NCBI GenBank assembly: GCA_027422505.1
Contig: JAPQWV010001571.1
Span: 1-64,000, forward strand
DNA length: 64,000 bases
Origin: Craterostigma plantagineum
Lineage: Eukaryota > Streptophyta > Magnoliopsida > Lamiales > Linderniaceae
Reading direction: 5' to 3'
A program made the position numbers and the translations under genes. Positions 1 to 11,289 of this stretch are shown here, in pieces (within the stretch, counting starts at the first letter, position 1; every line of letters starts with the position of its first letter). The notes below the pieces were generated by a model that was given only the letters and a program-made list of their open reading frames with translations, was not told the DNA's origin and did not search any database.

Positions 1-3000
1 CATATTCCGCTTCGGCCGTCGAAGTTGACACACAGTCTGCTTTTTGGATGACCAGCAAACCAGCTTTTCGCCTAGAAATTGAGCGCCACCGGACGTGCTT
101 TTCTGTACATTTCGGCAACCTGCATAATCAGCATCCGTATAGCCTATAGGTTTGAAATTCGTACCCTTTGGATACCATAGGCCAAGGTAGAAGTGCCCTT
201 AATGTACGCAGAATCCTTTTAACCGCGAGCATATGGGATTCTTTGGGATCGCTTGAAAACGGGCACATAAGCAGGTGGCGAACATGATATCCGGCCGGCT
301 CGAAGTGAGGTAGAGAGTGATCCAATGATGTTGCGATCAGTGTGAACGTCGACCTACTTGCCAGAGGGATCGGCATCCAACTTGCAGCTTGGTGACATAG
401 GAGTGCTCAGAGGCTCACTCTGATCTTGATGAATTTCTTCAGAATGTCCTTGATGTATTTTGTCTGACTGATGAAATTCCATCTTCGAGTTGCCTGACTT
501 GTAGTCCTAAGAAGAACTGCATCTCTCCCATGTGAATCATTTCGAACTTGCTTTTCATTAGATCTCCAAACTTCGTGCAAAGCCGTGGATTAATTGATCC
601 GAGATGATGTCGTCGACGTATACTTGAACGAACTCAGATCTTTGTCTTGCCTTTTGATGAAGAGTTGTGTCTATCATTCCTCGTATGAATGCAGACTTCA
701 CGAGGAATTCACTCAGGACATCGTACCAAGCACGTAGGGCTTGTTTTAGTCCATAGAGAGCTTTGTCTAATCGATAGACGTGATCGGGATGTTCATCAAC
801 GAAGCCTTCCGGCTGAGCGACGTAGACTTCTTCTTTTAACACGCGAGAAAGGCGGTCTTAACATCCATTTGATAGACTTTGAAGTCTTTGTGGGCCGCAA
901 ACGCCAGAAGAAGACGGATAGCTTCGATTCGAGCAACAGGAGCATATGTCTCGTCATAGTCGATGCCTTCCTGTTGATTGTATCCCTTCGCAACTAGCCT
1001 TGCTTTGTTCCGGATCACTTCACCATCTTCATTCTTCTTGTTTTTGATACCCATTTGGTTCCGACAATTATTTTCCCATGCGTACGTGGTACTAAGGTCC
1101 ACACTTAAGGACGTTCGAATTGATGAAGTTCATCATGCATCGCTATTACCCAATCCGGGTCTTGAAGTGCGTCTGCTACCTTGGTAGGCTCAGTTTTACT
1201 TAAGAAGCAGCTGAAGACTGTGTTGACGATGTCCTCACTCCATCCGAAGGATCTCCAATTACTGATCAACCGGGTGTCCTCTAGTCCACTTGCGCTCATG
1301 AGGCAGGCTGAAGACGATGCATCAGCCATCTGTGGGTCTAGATTTCCTGTAGTCTCTTATTGATCAATTGTGTGAGAAGTTCCAATTCCGCACTGGAACG
1401 ATCGTCTCTGATGATTCTTCCTCAATAACCACTGTAGGTTCTTCGTTATTCTGTGGCAATTCCAAATCGGTGAGGTAGGGACGTCAGAAGCACTTGGTAC
1501 GTCGGTCTCGTCGGGTGGAGAGTCACAGTAGGTGTACAGTGTGTGACCGATATCTGGCTCGAAGAGAGAGTCCAAATCGTCTAATGCAAGTCTTATTGCT
1601 TCTTCTGACGTTGAATTCGGAGTTGTTGCCCTCTTCTATTGGTTTTGGTCCAACACAACAGTGAAAACAGTTTTGAACTGTTATATTCAGAAGCTATCTG
1701 GTTGGATACGGGTCCTGAACTGAGGGTGTAGGAGCCATCGGGTTAAGCACGGGTCCTGGACTGAAGTGACCAAAAGCCATATCCGCCACTTCGTTGAAAG
1801 TGACGTTGTAGATTTCTTTGATTGTGTGGTTGGACTTGATGTATACTCGGTACGCTTTCGAGGTTGAAGATACCCGACGAAAGTGGCTTCCAATGCTTAG
1901 GGTCGAACTTAGCACGTTGCTCTCGGTCGTTCGCCACAAGCACTTGCACCCGAAGACTTTGAAGAATGAAATGTTGGTACTCGTTTGTTGATAATTTTCG
2001 TACGGAGTCTTGTCAAGCGCTTGTGAACCACCGTCCTGTTTTGAGTGAAACAGGCGTATTTACTTCTTGCTTCCGCCCAGAGAAAATGTGGAAGTCCAAG
2101 CGGATGAGCATCGTACGCGCGGCTTCCACTAGTGTCTGTTCTTCCGTTCGACTACCCCATTCTGTTGAGGAGTCTTGGCGGCTGAAAAATTGTTGACTTA
2201 TCCCAAGTTTCTGATAAAATTCACTGAGACATCTGTTCTTGAACTCAGTGCCATTGTCTGTTCGAATGACTTGGATAGTCCTGCTGCAGCAATTTTTGAG
2301 TAGAGTTCACGAAATTGACAATCTCCCCTGTCTCATCTTTTGTTCGGAGAAACCTTGTCCATGTATAGCGCGAGTAGTCTCGACTATGAACACAGATACT
2401 TGCGTCCATTTATGCTCTGTTTTCTTCATCAGTCCACAGAGGTCCATATGTAGCAGTTTCCACAGGACGTGAGGTAGAGGCCACTTATTTGATATATGAT
2501 GAGATGCTCGCTTCATTTTTCCTAATTGGCACACCGAACAATGATGCTCCTTTGTAAAGTTATAGTTGGAAGACCAAGAATCAACGAGAGACGTGAAGAG
2601 CTTTGATGTTGAGATGAGACATGCATTGATGCCATAAGCTGTTTCCTCTGAATTACAGTCTGAGATATGAGGCAAACAGCTGCCGAGGGCCGCACAGATG
2701 TCGGTTTATCGTGTATAGATTGATTTCCGAAGTCCTTGTAGGAGTTCTGTGTCCTGACTTCCAAATTCTGCACCGGTCAGCATGAAAGACCACCTGGAAC
2801 CCTTTGTCACGGAACTGGCCTATGCTGAACAAGTTATGGCGGAGGCCTTCGACGTATGAGACATCTTTTATAGTCAGATTCTCCAGAATGATATCCCCAA
2901 GTCCTAGAATTGGGGCTGAGTCGTTGTTTCCAACCTGACTTTTCCATTCAGTCGGTCTTGATAGTTGCTCAGCAGCTCTTGATTTCCGTCATGTGTGTGG

Positions 3001-3033
3001 AGCAACCAAGTCGAGGTACCACACATGGTGGAT
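1..3033 (-). pseudogene. pol of COP-A: protease, integrase, RT, partial RNase H
   Basis: The protease begins at 3033 (HVWYLD then a frameshift inside the DSG active-site motif). Integrase follows, with the zinc-binding part and H-x-D-L core near 2550-2400 and the downstream core to about 1690. The RT spans roughly 1330-400, with the YVDD catalytic motif near 610-625. RNase H is cut at base 1, inside the STSTAEAEY motif. Stop codons and indels occur throughout, and the pieces lie in all three frames. Identity to COP-C fixes the domain order. This is a dead copy. Confidence 0.9.
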
Positions 3034-4269
3034 CTCTTGTGACGACGTGGATGCGTTGTCGTCGTCCATATGATTGGCAGTTTCAGCATCCGATTCACTG
3101 TCAAGACGGGCCTGAGGGCTAAATTCTCTTCTTCAGAACTCGACGTGCCCTCGAGCCATTGGTCTTGTTCGGCCATGAGAGCTACTCCAACTTCCTTCTG
3201 TTTAGTCAATTGTAGCTTCCTGGAGTGTAGTTGGCATCTCTTCTTCGGAAGAGTGCACTCTCTGGCAAAGTGACCTGGCTTGCCACAGTTGAAGCATTTG
3301 TTAGCATCTTTTGGGTTCTTGACTTCGGAGCTCTCTGGTGCACGTTCTTTGTTTTAGAGCTTGTAGTCCGAAGTCTGTTTGCTGAGGTTGAAGACTTCTT
3401 CTGAAGTCTTCTTACTCATCATTTGTCTTGAGAGCTAACAGCTTTCCTAGAGCTTTCAAATTTGGCTCAACGTCGGAGTCCGACTCTTCTTCCGACTCTG
3501 AAGGAGAAGGAGCCTAATGATCTTTTCTTTTCTTAGCTTTGAGCTTCTCTGAGACTAAGGCAAACCGTGTCTTTGATCTGTTTGCCCTTTTGCTCCTTTG
3601 AATCTCGCAGATCCATCCTCATGTTGTGCGAGATTGTCAAACACGGCATGGATATCCAACTCCTCTAGAAGTTTATTCTGTCGATTTGAATGGATATTTT
3701 CTTCCATTCCACGGGCAGAGAAAAGAGAAATCTGATGTTTGTCTCCATGTTGGTCTTCGTGATTTCTATCGTCCTCATCTCGTTGAGAATAGTGAGATAT
3801 CTTTGGTAGATCTCATATAGACTCTCCTCCGGCTTTGCTTTGAAGGAGTCGTAAATAGTGAGAATGTTCGCCTTTTTGGCCTTTATGCCAACTTTCGTCC
3901 TCTGCATCATCATATGCAGTTCATCCCACATTCCTTTAGCCGATGAAAGGCTATCATCTGCCTATATATGTCGTTGGCGATCCCTGCATGAGGTATTCAT
4001 AGCTACTAGATCAGCCTTAGCTCGAGCGCTTTCGTCGATTGAGTACTCCCTAGGCTCCTTCAGTCGCCTAGATGCGGGAATTTGAGGAGTTACCGATTCA
4101 TCACAGGGGACATTCACCGAAAACTGTGCGGGTCCCTCTTCTAGTGATTTCAGCAAATTATCGGCTTGATCTTTTAAAGCGATGAATTGAGGAAGCGGCT
4201 TCTCCAAACGTGTATTCGCCACGTAGCAATCGGCGGACGATTGTCATTTCCAAGCGAGTATGCATCCAT
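3034..4269 (-). pseudogene. gag of COP-A (broken)
   Basis: Gag is the RNA-packaging and particle protein of the element. The start codon is taken at 4269, where the sequence matches the MDAYSLGND start of COP-C. Down the strand follow the conserved gag core (residues such as YQRYLTILNEM near 3790) and a CX2CX4HX4C zinc knuckle in the region 3299-3250. An acidic Ser/Glu-rich tail follows. Several indels shift the frame. The gag coding sequence runs without the usual coiled-coil extension straight into protease at 3033, because the 1746-bp segment seen in COP-C is missing here. Confidence 0.85.
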
Positions 4270-5309
4270 CTTGTTTTTGTAGTAGAGTTGTTGAAGGATC
4301 TTCCTTAAGTGTTTTGAAGGTTTGAAGATGGATGTAATGTGCTTCACACGTGACAAAGTTCGTTAGTAGCGTTTGATTCGTAAAATAGTTCAGAATTATT
4401 TTCGATTCATCTTTAAAGGTTGATCGAAAATAATTTCGTCGTAATTGAATATAATGTGTATTGTTCTCATGCGAAAAAGTCTGTCAGTGAAATATTTTTC
4501 GAGTGAAATAATTGCCCAAAATCGTTCGTCGGAAAAATTTCCAGATTGTGAATGTATTTCGATAGTAAAGAAACAGTACGTTAGTAAGTTTCTCGACAAG
4601 TCAAATAAATTTTTTGACTGGAAAAGTTTCTCGCGTGTAAATGATTTTCGCCTGGTCACAACGTTAAAAGTCCGACAGAAAATGTTTCTCGAGAGAAAGT
4701 TTTTTACACATGCAAAGTCAAATTGGTCTCTCTCGAAAAAGATTTTCGCGGATTAATGCTCGGAAATATTTGTAACTAAATCATTCCAGTGTTGACGATT
4801 CTAGCGCTGACTTCGTATTCTGACCGAGAAAAAATTCCCTGCGCCAAGTTTTTTCGATCGAGAAATAAATCTGATCGTAAACCTAGCGAAAAAATTAGAA
4901 CGATCGAGAAAAAATCACAGAATACGATTAAAATAGATTCAAGCAAAACACGAATTAGGCAGTGAATTTCAGGTAATTGCTCGCAACTACGCACGAACAA
5001 GCAATTAAACACGTTTGAAGCAAAGTATGTCAAATTTAATTAAAATCAGAACGTGTTCTTTCGTCGCGAACAGTAAATTACAGAATCGATTTATCCAAAA
5101 AACGAAGTTCAAACCGCTACAGAACTGATCGCAATCATGATCTAACACTTAAACAAGCACAGAAAAACACCAAATTCAAGTCAATTAAGCACAGAATTAT
5201 GCTATTGGATCGAAAAAAGATTTCTCGCCAAACTGTTCTTCGATGAATAGTATCAGAAAAAGATTTTCAATCCAATTCTAACAATTTTCGATTCAAACAG
5301 AACGAATCT
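4270..5309 (-). other. Leader (5' untranslated region) of COP-A
   Basis: About 1 kb of AT-rich sequence without a credible gene, between primer site and gag start. It is homologous to 15241-16259 in COP-C and shares its TCGATCG-rich words, such as ttttttcgatcgagaaat on the plus strand near 4850. Confidence 0.8.
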
Positions 5310-5321
5310 GCTCTGATACCA
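5310..5321 (-). other. Primer binding site of COP-A
   Basis: The plus strand reads gctctgatacca, the reverse complement of TGGTATCAGAGC, the initiator-methionine tRNA primer site usual for plant copia elements. It lies one base inside the LTR edge. Confidence 0.88.
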
Positions 5322-5322
5322 T

Positions 5323-5662
5323 TATTAGGTCCTACGATTAACACTCTATGATCCTAGGCATGATTCTAAGTAACTCGATGATAATGATTGCATTAAGATT
5401 TGATCGAAAAACTCAAATGAGAACAAGAGAGAAAATAAGAGTAGAGTGAGAAGTTACTATTGTTTCTCTCTCCAGAAATTGAATCGCAAGCCTTTATCAA
5501 TTTCCAAAACTTACTCTATTGATTTTGATTGATTACAGTATTTATACCAAACACATTTGGTATAAATATCTATCTAGTCATAATCTACGGACTAATACAA
5601 ATAAAAGCCCCTAATTACAAGGACACTAATGAATCAAAGCACAATAGAATTGATCTTCTACA
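5323..5662 (-). repeat. 5' LTR of COP-A
   Basis: On the minus strand this 340-bp block starts TGTAGAAGAT at 5662 and ends next to the primer binding site at 5323. It aligns end to end with the 340-bp 5' LTR of COP-C. It contains a TATAAATA box (reverse complement near 5570) after a GGTATAAAT-type imperfect palindrome. The terminal TGTTAGG of the family is changed to TATTAGG here. Confidence 0.9.
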
Positions 5663-7976
5663 AAATGAAATATGCAAATACCTGCAATTACAGAGTTCAT
5701 ATTGCCACATTTGCAGTCATAAAGTAGAAACTCTAATTCCAAATTTCAAGATACTAACAGTTTGTCACGACGAATTGTCATCATACCCTTGCTAGTTTAA
5801 AATCAGGTGTGCACGAAGAACAATATGTATGCAACTTGTATCAAAATATCTATCGTCTGATCCCACGATAGAGATTGCTCTTAAGATAACGAAATAACAT
5901 TTCGTTTTTTTCATCATACATGTTAAACAATACTATCATATATGTTTCAACGGTAATTTGAACTTATTTATCGATGAAAATAAGTTAGAATAATAGACAA
6001 ATGAAACATGTAATACCTGCAATTAAGTGTCCAGATTGCCACATTCGCAGTAGTCCGTCATAAAGTAGAAGCCCTAATTCCAAATTTCAAGATACTAACA
6101 GTTTGTCACGACGAATTGTCATCATTCCTACATAATTTGCTGAATCAGGTGTGCACGAAGAACAATATGTATGCAACTTGTACCAAATATCTATCTTCTG
6201 ATCCCACGGTAGAGTTGCTATTAAGATAACGAATAACATTTTGTTATATTTCATCATGCATAAGAATGTTAAACAATACTATCATATATGTTTCAACGAT
6301 AATTTGAACTTATTTATCGACGAAAATAAGTTAGAATAATAGACAAATGAAACATGCATATACATGCAATTACAGTGTCCAGATTGCCACATTCGCACGT
6401 CATAATAGAGTAAAAACACATCCTTAAATCCAAATTTCAAGATACTACCAGTTTGTCACGGATGAATTGTCATCACGAATATACAAGTTTGGAAATTTAC
6501 TGACCTTATGTATACGAACAACTTTTGTTGATTGAGGATGATACAATGGGTTTGAGATAGAATTTGTTGAGCGTGACGCGAAAGGAAATTGTAACCGGAG
6601 ATGTTAGAAATGCTCATCCACAAGAAGTTGTTCGACAAAAAAGTCCAATGTCGAGTTACATAAGCGTGTCGTTCGGTTTCGCAGTTAAGTGCATGATTCT
6701 GTTCGCCCATCAGCTGATAAAGCCGTTGATATTATACCATATATGGATGAGAGTGTTCCCCTTTTGCTTCACACATGTTCACTTTTATATGGTCGGAGAC
6801 AGACCGGCAAGGAGGATGACATAGGAAAACTGCTCGATGAAAGTTTGAGTTTCCGCATTATGGAAGAATTTAACCTTGACGATGGATTTAGTGAAGGGAA
6901 TTATAAAGAAGATTGGAGGAGATTTTGAGGTCTCTGATCCCCCTATGAAAGTTATATTCTACGGGTACTATGAAAAACATTTGCATTACCGGTTAAACGA
7001 ATACCACAGCCAAGCTTTCAAGGAGATAAAATTGAGATCGACGAAAAAGTAAGTTACAATTTTCCCAGTAAATGTGGTTTATAATAGTTTACAGATTTGT
7101 TTTTACTATTATAGAATGGCATTGTTTACACTACGAAAACAATTTATGTTCCAACTTATTTAGTTGAGCTCTCGACTATGCTTGAAAAAAACCTTCACAT
7201 CCATGGTATTCGGTAAGTGAATTCGGTAACCTTTCTTAAAAATATATCTGTTTATTTACGTAATGATGATGGATTATCCGTCTTTAGGAGCTCAGTGGAT
7301 GTCATAGTTGCAAATGCTTTTGCTCTTGCTCTTAAAAGGATGTTAAGTATGAATCATTAAATTTGTTTGACAATTCTCACTATGATTTTCGCAATCCAAG
7401 GTCGTTATTGATTGATCAGACCCTTATGTATGCAATTAATTTCGTTAACCATTAGATTGCTTTAACCATGTGTATAATTTTTATTGCTTTATTATATAAG
7501 TCCATTACATGTCAACTGATTATAATTTTTATTGCTTTATTATATAATCCATTACAGTTCACGCTCAACATATCTATCTCAAACCTTCTTGCATCATCCT
7601 CAACCACAAAAGTTGTTTTGCATGTATAATGGTTCCAAACTTGTATATTCGTGATGACAATTCATCGTGACAAACTGTTTATCTCTTGAAATTTGGATTT
7701 AGGTATGTGGTTTTCTATTCTGTTATGACGACTACTGCGAATGTTGGAATCTGGGACACTGTAATTGCAGTATTTGCATGTTTCATTTCTCTATTATTCT
7801 AACTTATTTTCGTCGATAAATAAGTCCCTATTATCGTTGAAACATATATAATAGTACTGTTTAATATTATTTATGTATGATGAAATATGACGAAATGTTA
7901 TTTTGTTATCTTTAAGACCATCTCTATCGTGGGATTGGACGATATATTTTAGGTACAAGTTGCATACATATTATCA
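5663..7976. mobile_element. Inverted-repeat element with long arms, left end tandemly repeated
   Basis: The left arm 6163-6576 is an inverted copy of the right arm 7559-7976. Both carry the words ttgttgagcgtga at the inner end and aatatgtatgcaac at the outer end, with roughly 85% identity by eye. The left arm belongs to a tandem array of units of about 340 bp starting at 5663, 6001 and 6347. The loop (6577-7558) holds exon-like sequence. Long arms around captured gene-like DNA recall Mutator-like (Pack-MULE) or fold-back elements. No transposase or clear target duplication is seen, and COP-A may have cut the left end. The class is an inference. Confidence 0.6.
6577..7360 (+). pseudogene. Unidentified gene fragment with splice-like sites in the loop
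   Basis: I do not recognise this protein. A frame from about 6689 to 6925 reads acidic helical sequence ending NYKEDWRRF, followed by stops at 6926 and 6971. The same frame continues to 7048, where GTAAGT begins. A short intron ends in TATAG at 7114, exon 7115-7212 follows, then GTAAGT at 7213 and an acceptor TTTAG at 7287. The last exon, 7288-7360, ends in TAA. The three exon ends keep one frame, and the middle exon is a 32-codon hydrophobic stretch (IYVPTYLVELSTML). Two GT-AG introns in phase suggest a fragment of a host gene captured by the element. It is broken by at least two stops. Confidence 0.4.
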
Positions 7977-8494
7977 TTGTCACTAGTGACAATATCCAGG
8001 GGCCCTTGATAAAGTTATTTTAATGCATGTAATATGATTAAGAGTAATCATGTTTACATTGTTCAAGTATGACACATTCCAACCATTAACTTATTTGGAT
8101 ATTATGCAACAAGGAATAAACGAGGGTAATTACTACTTTATGATGGTTATATGTATTTGAGATACTTATTATCATTGCTACTGGGGTAATCTTAATGTAT
8201 TTGCTAGGTACCACTTATGATTTTAGAATTAGAATGAAATCTAATTCTATTGTCAATGTGACACGAATCTTACTGGTAACACCGAAAGGAAGATCAAAGA
8301 GACTAAATTTTTTATGTTACATGGAGATGTAGATATGGCGACCAATTAATTATACCATAATTCATTTGATCATCACATGACACAAAATAAATAAGATTCA
8401 TATTATATATATAGATATATATGAATTTATGATAAAGATATATTATATATATTTAACATTTAATTGTTCATTTATGATAAGATATATTGGCACA
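7977..8494. other. AT-rich stretch, nothing recognised
   Basis: About 500 bp of AT-rich DNA between the inverted-repeat element and COP-B, with TATATA runs near 8400-8450. I see no gene, repeat border or RNA here. Confidence 0.5.
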
Positions 8495-9003
8495 AAACTA
8501 ACGGGCCTGATCAACCTGCGGTTTGCTCCGTTTTCAACTTTTATTCCTGATATTTAACATGGCTAGTGTCTCTCCAGCCGAAACTGGACCAGTGCTGTGA
8601 CAGATACCGGATTGTACTGAGACCGAAACCGAACTCAGTATTGAGACAGATACTTGACTGTACTAAGAGCGGACTAGGCTTTAACTGAACTGATATCGGA
8701 CTGTCTTATATCGAGACCGACGAACTGGTCACTATACGTGACCAATTAGCTAGGCTGACCGGAAGCGACTGTTAAATACCCTGAAGTCCAACGGACAGTC
8801 ATTTGAAACGCCATGACTGTACCATCAAGGCTATTTTAAGGCATACTTGTTCAGTAATAAAGAGACTTCATAGCGATTAAATATTTGATTCCTGTAAATG
8901 TAGGTTGATTCTCAATGGAGAAAGGCAGACGAAAACACACAAGCAAGTCTAAACAAACTTCCTGTTAATCTTACACAACTTCCAGTTTGCCGTTGGTGTT
9001 GTT
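8495..9003 (+). repeat. Left LTR-like repeat of COP-B (5' truncated)
   Basis: Direct repeat of 10471-11041, roughly 85% identical by eye. The sequence to its left (before 8495) does not match the sequence before 10471, so the upstream part of the LTR is missing here. Confidence 0.6.
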
Positions 9004-9109
9004 GCGTGCTAAACAAATGGCAAGTAATTCGAAGTTTTCTTGGGTATAGACGCTCGCAAAACCTCAAGCACAAACGTGAAGACAACAATCTTAAAACAGA
9101 GTCATTATG

Positions 9110-10240
9110 ATGCCGGGTAACCACAGCTCCAATCGAAACAAAGACAACAATGCGGTTCACACCAACGTCGTGCCCGCAGTGATGAGACCAACCGTACCTG
9201 TCAGTCACTTGGAGAAGCCCGAGAAGTTTTCATGGATCGCCTCCACTTAAGAGGTGGCAGCAGAGATGCTCTTCTACCTCAGCACGCTGAACCTGGACAC
9301 CTACCTGAAAGAGGTCGAGCCGAAGGTAAACGAGGTGAGACGAATGTCGAGTCATAAGTTCCGTTGATTTATGGAAGCATTGTGACGTCTTATGCCGCAA
9401 TTAAATCCTAAATGCCCTAAGCAATACTCTGTACAATGTGTAGGGGTTGTCGCTACGGCTAAGGAATTGTGGGAATCGTTAGATCGGAAATATAGAGCTG
9501 AGGATGCCGGCACAAAGAAATTTGTTGTCGGACAGTCCCTTGATATAGATGGTCGATTCCAAGACTATGATCAGTCAATTGCAAGAGATCCAATTGATCT
9601 TGGACGAGATCCATGCAGAGCGAATGGTTCTGAGTGAATCTTTCCATGTTGCGGCTATCATTGAGAAGCTGCCGCCGAGCTGGAAAGACTTCAAAAACTA
9701 TCTCAAGCATAAGCACAAGGAGATGTCGTTGGATGATTTAATTGTTAGTCTTCAATCGAAGAACACAAAGGCGGAAAAGAGAGTGCCAAGCTCATCTGAA
9801 CCGAAGGTAGACGTGGTGGACCATGGCTCTTAAGGGCGAGGCGCGGTTAAACCCAAGGCGAAACTTAGGGCGACCGGGGGCGTCGTGAAGTCGAGCTATA
9901 AATTCAAGGGAAAATGCTTCAACTGGGGAAAATTGGGGCACAAGTCGTCAGACTGTCACTTCCCGAAAGAGCCACGAAGCAACATGCTGAAAGACATTAC
10001 CAAGAGGTTGACGAAATAAGCCTTGTCGCGGCGGTGTCGGAAGTAATATGGTTTGGTCGAATCCAAGGAGTGGTGGATCGATACCTGGGCAACTAGACAT
10101 GACAGACTGAGCCTCTTCTCAACCTTTGAGACGGTTGAAGAGAAATATCTACATGGACAACTCGGCGGCGGCTACCGTGGAGGGGAAAGGAAATGTGCTG
10201 TTTAAGATGACGTCCGGATAAATAAAGCAAATGGGCTTTA
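9110..10240 (+). pseudogene. gag and start of protease of COP-B (broken)
   Basis: The sequence from ATG 9110 encodes a Tork-like copia Gag. It has the EKPEKFSW start of the gag domain, then [20 protein letters not shown] (about 9455-9515), VAAIIEKLPPSWKDFKNYL (about 9650-9705) and a zinc knuckle near 9910-9960. In the knuckle the second cysteine reads as tryptophan (CFNWGKLGH). A protease-like tail follows (near 10150 MDNSAA, near 10205 LFKMTSG) and the frame is lost at about 10240. Stops and at least three frameshifts break it. The family matches are by motif memory; the indels are seen directly. Confidence 0.75.
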
Positions 10241-10287
10241 TTCGGGCTTGTCATGTGAATAATTTGGAGGTAATTTTAAAGTAATAG

Positions 10288-11041
10288 TGGGTGTCCCACA
10301 TTGGAAATCAACTTGGTTTGACACACCTTATATATGGAGGTGCATTTTGTTGGTTTAAAATAAATAACTAATATTATGCCACATGTGTGCCGCTCGCGTG
10401 CGCGCGTAGGGGGTGCAAATCAGGCCGACTTTTGTGCGAGCGCACGACCCGCACACGAATGCCGGTCCTGAAACTAACGGGCCAGATCAACCCCCGATTT
10501 GCTCCAGTTTCAACTTTTATTCCCGGTATTTACATGGCTAGCGTCTCTCCAGCCCAAATCGGACCAGTGTTGTGACCGATACTGGACTGTACTGAGACCG
10601 ATACCAGACTATACTGAGACTGAAACTGGACCCAGTACGAAGACAGATACCGTACTGGACTGTACTGTACTAAGACCGGCTGGGATGTAACTGAACTGAT
10701 ACCAGACTGGTATTATATCTAGACCAGATTGCTTTGTTGAGCTATACCGGACTGAACGGGTCGCTATACGTGACCGGTTCACTAGGCTGACCGGAAGCAA
10801 CCGTTAAAATACCTTGAGTCCGACGGACAGTCTTTTGGAACGGCACGACTGTACCATTAACGAGGCTCTTTAAAGCCATAACTGTTAAGTAATAAAGAGA
10901 CTTTTATTGCCACTAATATATTTGATTCCTATAAATATAGGATGATTCTCAATGGAGAAAGACACACGAAAACACAGAAGCAAGTCTAAAGAAGATTCCT
11001 GTTCATTTTACAACAGTTTCCAGTTCGTCGTTGGTTCTGTT
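10288..11041 (+). repeat. Right LTR-like repeat of COP-B
   Basis: The part 10471-11041 repeats 8495-9003. The preceding 10288-10470, with tcccacattgg and a TATATA word near 10330, looks like the U3 promoter part of a copia LTR. The start at TGGG (10288) is a guess from context. Confidence 0.5.
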
Positions 11042-11130
11042 GACGTATAAAATGCCGAAGCAAGATGTTAGGGCGATAGAGGAAGAGGATATATATTAAT
11101 ACACAATTCAACTCTTTAATTATCTTTCGT

Positions 11131-11157
11131 ATAATAATAATAATAATAATAATAATA
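11131..11157. repeat. (ATA)n microsatellite
   Basis: About nine ATA/TAA triplets in a row, in a 250-bp non-coding stretch between COP-B and the gypsy gag remnant. Confidence 0.95.
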
Positions 11158-11289
11158 TAACAATAACACTATTTAATATAATACCAATGATAGTGGTAGT
11201 AGGGTTGGACAATTTTCCGTACTTGTAACGGGATAATTTAAGCATCGTCTATTGGCAACATGTTCTGATCAGTGTTGAACCGGACTTAC

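Larger units (their letters stand above)
1..5662 (-). mobile_element. COP-A: Ty1/copia LTR retrotransposon, cut by the window edge
   Basis: This element reads right to left: 5' LTR (5323-5662), primer binding site, about 1 kb of leader, gag, protease, integrase, reverse transcriptase and part of RNase H, which runs off the left edge. The protein order PR-IN-RT-RH is the Ty1/copia order. It matches COP-C (14887-30269) at nucleotide level over LTR, leader, gag and pol, so both belong to one family. The frames are broken by many small indels, so this copy cannot act by itself. Relative to COP-C it lacks a GT...AG-bounded 1746-bp segment between gag and protease (junction at 3033/3034). The 3' LTR and any third ORF lie outside the window, so the target duplication cannot be checked. 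Confidence 0.95.
8495..11041 (+). mobile_element. COP-B: short copia derivative with gag and protease remnants
   Basis: Two direct repeats (8495-9003 and 10471-11041) flank a gag-like region. They share strings such as aaactaacgggcc, caacttttattcc and gattctcaatggagaaag, and look like LTRs. The copy on the right probably starts earlier, near 10288 (tgggtgtcccacattgg, then a TATATATGG promoter-like word), so the left LTR is truncated at its 5' end. Integrase, RT and RNase H are absent: the interior passes from a protease remnant straight into the right LTR. No primer site or target duplication could be fixed, so the borders are approximate. Confidence 0.65.

Noticed and set aside
5230..5340. 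Primer binding site regions considered as tRNA genes
   Set aside because: Only the 12-base tRNA 3'-end complement is present; no cloverleaf can be formed.
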